Below, one piece after another: positions 63,650 to 64,000 of a DNA stretch of 64,000 nt. How positions within the stretch are numbered: the first letter of the stretch is position 1; the number at the start of each line of letters is the position of its first letter. Source of the stretch: Paenibacillus gorillae (GTDB taxonomy: Bacteria > Bacillota > Bacilli > Paenibacillales > Paenibacillaceae); contig NZ_CBVJ010000076.1 in assembly GCF_000513275.1 (NCBI RefSeq), positions 32,698-96,697 on the forward strand, in the 5' to 3' direction. A model generated the notes under the pieces. It did no database searches, had not been told where the DNA came from, and saw nothing but the letters and a program-made list of their open reading frames with translations. The position numbers were made by a program, and so were the translations under genes.

Positions 63650-64000
63650 GAACTCAAATCGCTCCGCTCGCCCTATGCGAGCAAACTGCCGCCAATTAAC
63701 AGGGGTCGCTGCGCGTTTTGGTTCATGCTGCCGTTCTTGATTCCATCAACCTATTCGCGTGCGCGATAGGGGATGGAGAGAACCTGCGAAATGTCATCCT
63801 GAACTCAAAACGCTCCGCTCGCCCTATGCGTGCAAACTGCCGCCAATTAACAGGGTCGCTGCGCGTTTTGGTTCATGCTGCCGTTCTTGATTCCATCAAC
63901 CTATTCGCATGCGCGATAGGGGATGGAGAGAACCTGCGAAATGTCATCCTGAACTCAAAACACTCCGCTCGCCTTATGCGAGCAAACTGCCGCCAATTAA
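63650..64000. repeat. 150-bp direct tandem repeat, at least 2.3 copies, cut by the window end
   Basis: Copies start at 63650, 63801 and 63951 (each GAACTCAAA...), with spacing 151 and 150. They differ at a handful of positions. Each copy contains the inverted repeat CCTATTCGCG-T/A-GCGCGATAGG. No frame with ribosome site follows the unit. Confidence 0.85.

Overview
The window looks like a chromosomal segment of a low-to-mid GC, spore-forming Firmicute of the Paenibacillaceae (Paenibacillus or a close relative). The signs are a SigI/RsgI pair, the bacillithiol genes yojF-bshB2, a histidine kinase whose promoter carries a Spo0A-type box, a T-box in front of ilvBNC, YesM/YesN-type sugar signalling, strong Bacillus-type Shine-Dalgarno sequences, and long intergenic hairpin repeats. 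This is inference from gene content only. No phage, IS element, CRISPR array, tRNA or rRNA was seen.

Layout. 1-6841: sulphur-amino-acid salvage operon on the minus strand (LysR regulator, cystine/S-alkylcysteine-type ABC importer, LLM flavin monooxygenase CmoO, M20 deacetylase SndA, start of an FAD amine oxidase). 7046-12809: L-fucose catabolism (fucI, fucA, RhaB-family kinase, fucU) with a divergent LacI repressor. 12810-13300: island of hairpin repeats. 13369-19979: sugar-responsive YesM/YesN two-component system and a CUT1 ABC importer. 20226-30433: household and stress genes (DJ-1/PfpI, AlkD-like, IDEAL-domain protein, bshB2/yojF, pepA, an RsbU_N-PAS histidine kinase, sigI-rsgI, zinc-ribbon protein). 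30447-36772: 2-Cys peroxiredoxin, leuB, yjbQ and the T-box-controlled ilvBNC operon. 36893-44169: GNAT, Gly/Tyr/Cys-rich protein, Vsr-like nuclease, infC-rpmI-rplT with L20-type leader, glycosyltransferase, PAP2 phosphatase, trmB. 44439-47035: ytqA, ytqB, manA. 47036-48246: a 1.2 kb non-coding island holding four different repeat families. 48247-56254: B12-type radical SAM protein, secreted HtrA-like protease with a CssR-like palindrome, pseudouridine synthase, and a large TPM-domain membrane protein. 56381-63481: second sulphur locus (NtaA/CmoJ-like monooxygenase followed by a complete dipeptide/opine-type ABC importer). 63650-64000: a 150-bp tandem repeat running off the right edge.

The most interesting reading is that the two ends of the window belong to one regulon. 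The promoters of the tcy operon (around 5.9 kb) and of the CmoJ/ABC operon (around 63.5 kb) share two elements in the same order: a LysR-type palindrome ATAGA-N5-TCTAT upstream of the promoter, and a 21-bp element with 19 identities just downstream of the predicted start of transcription. In B. subtilis the matching enzymes (CmoO, CmoJ, SndA, Tcy importer) sit in one operon; here they are split over two loci with a peptide-type importer and an amine oxidase added.

Quality warning: at least four genes (ABC solute-binding protein, IDEAL protein, rsgI, and the essential rplT) are broken by single-base indels in short A/T runs. Since rplT cannot be dead, these are most likely sequencing errors, and the genes are annotated here as single features.
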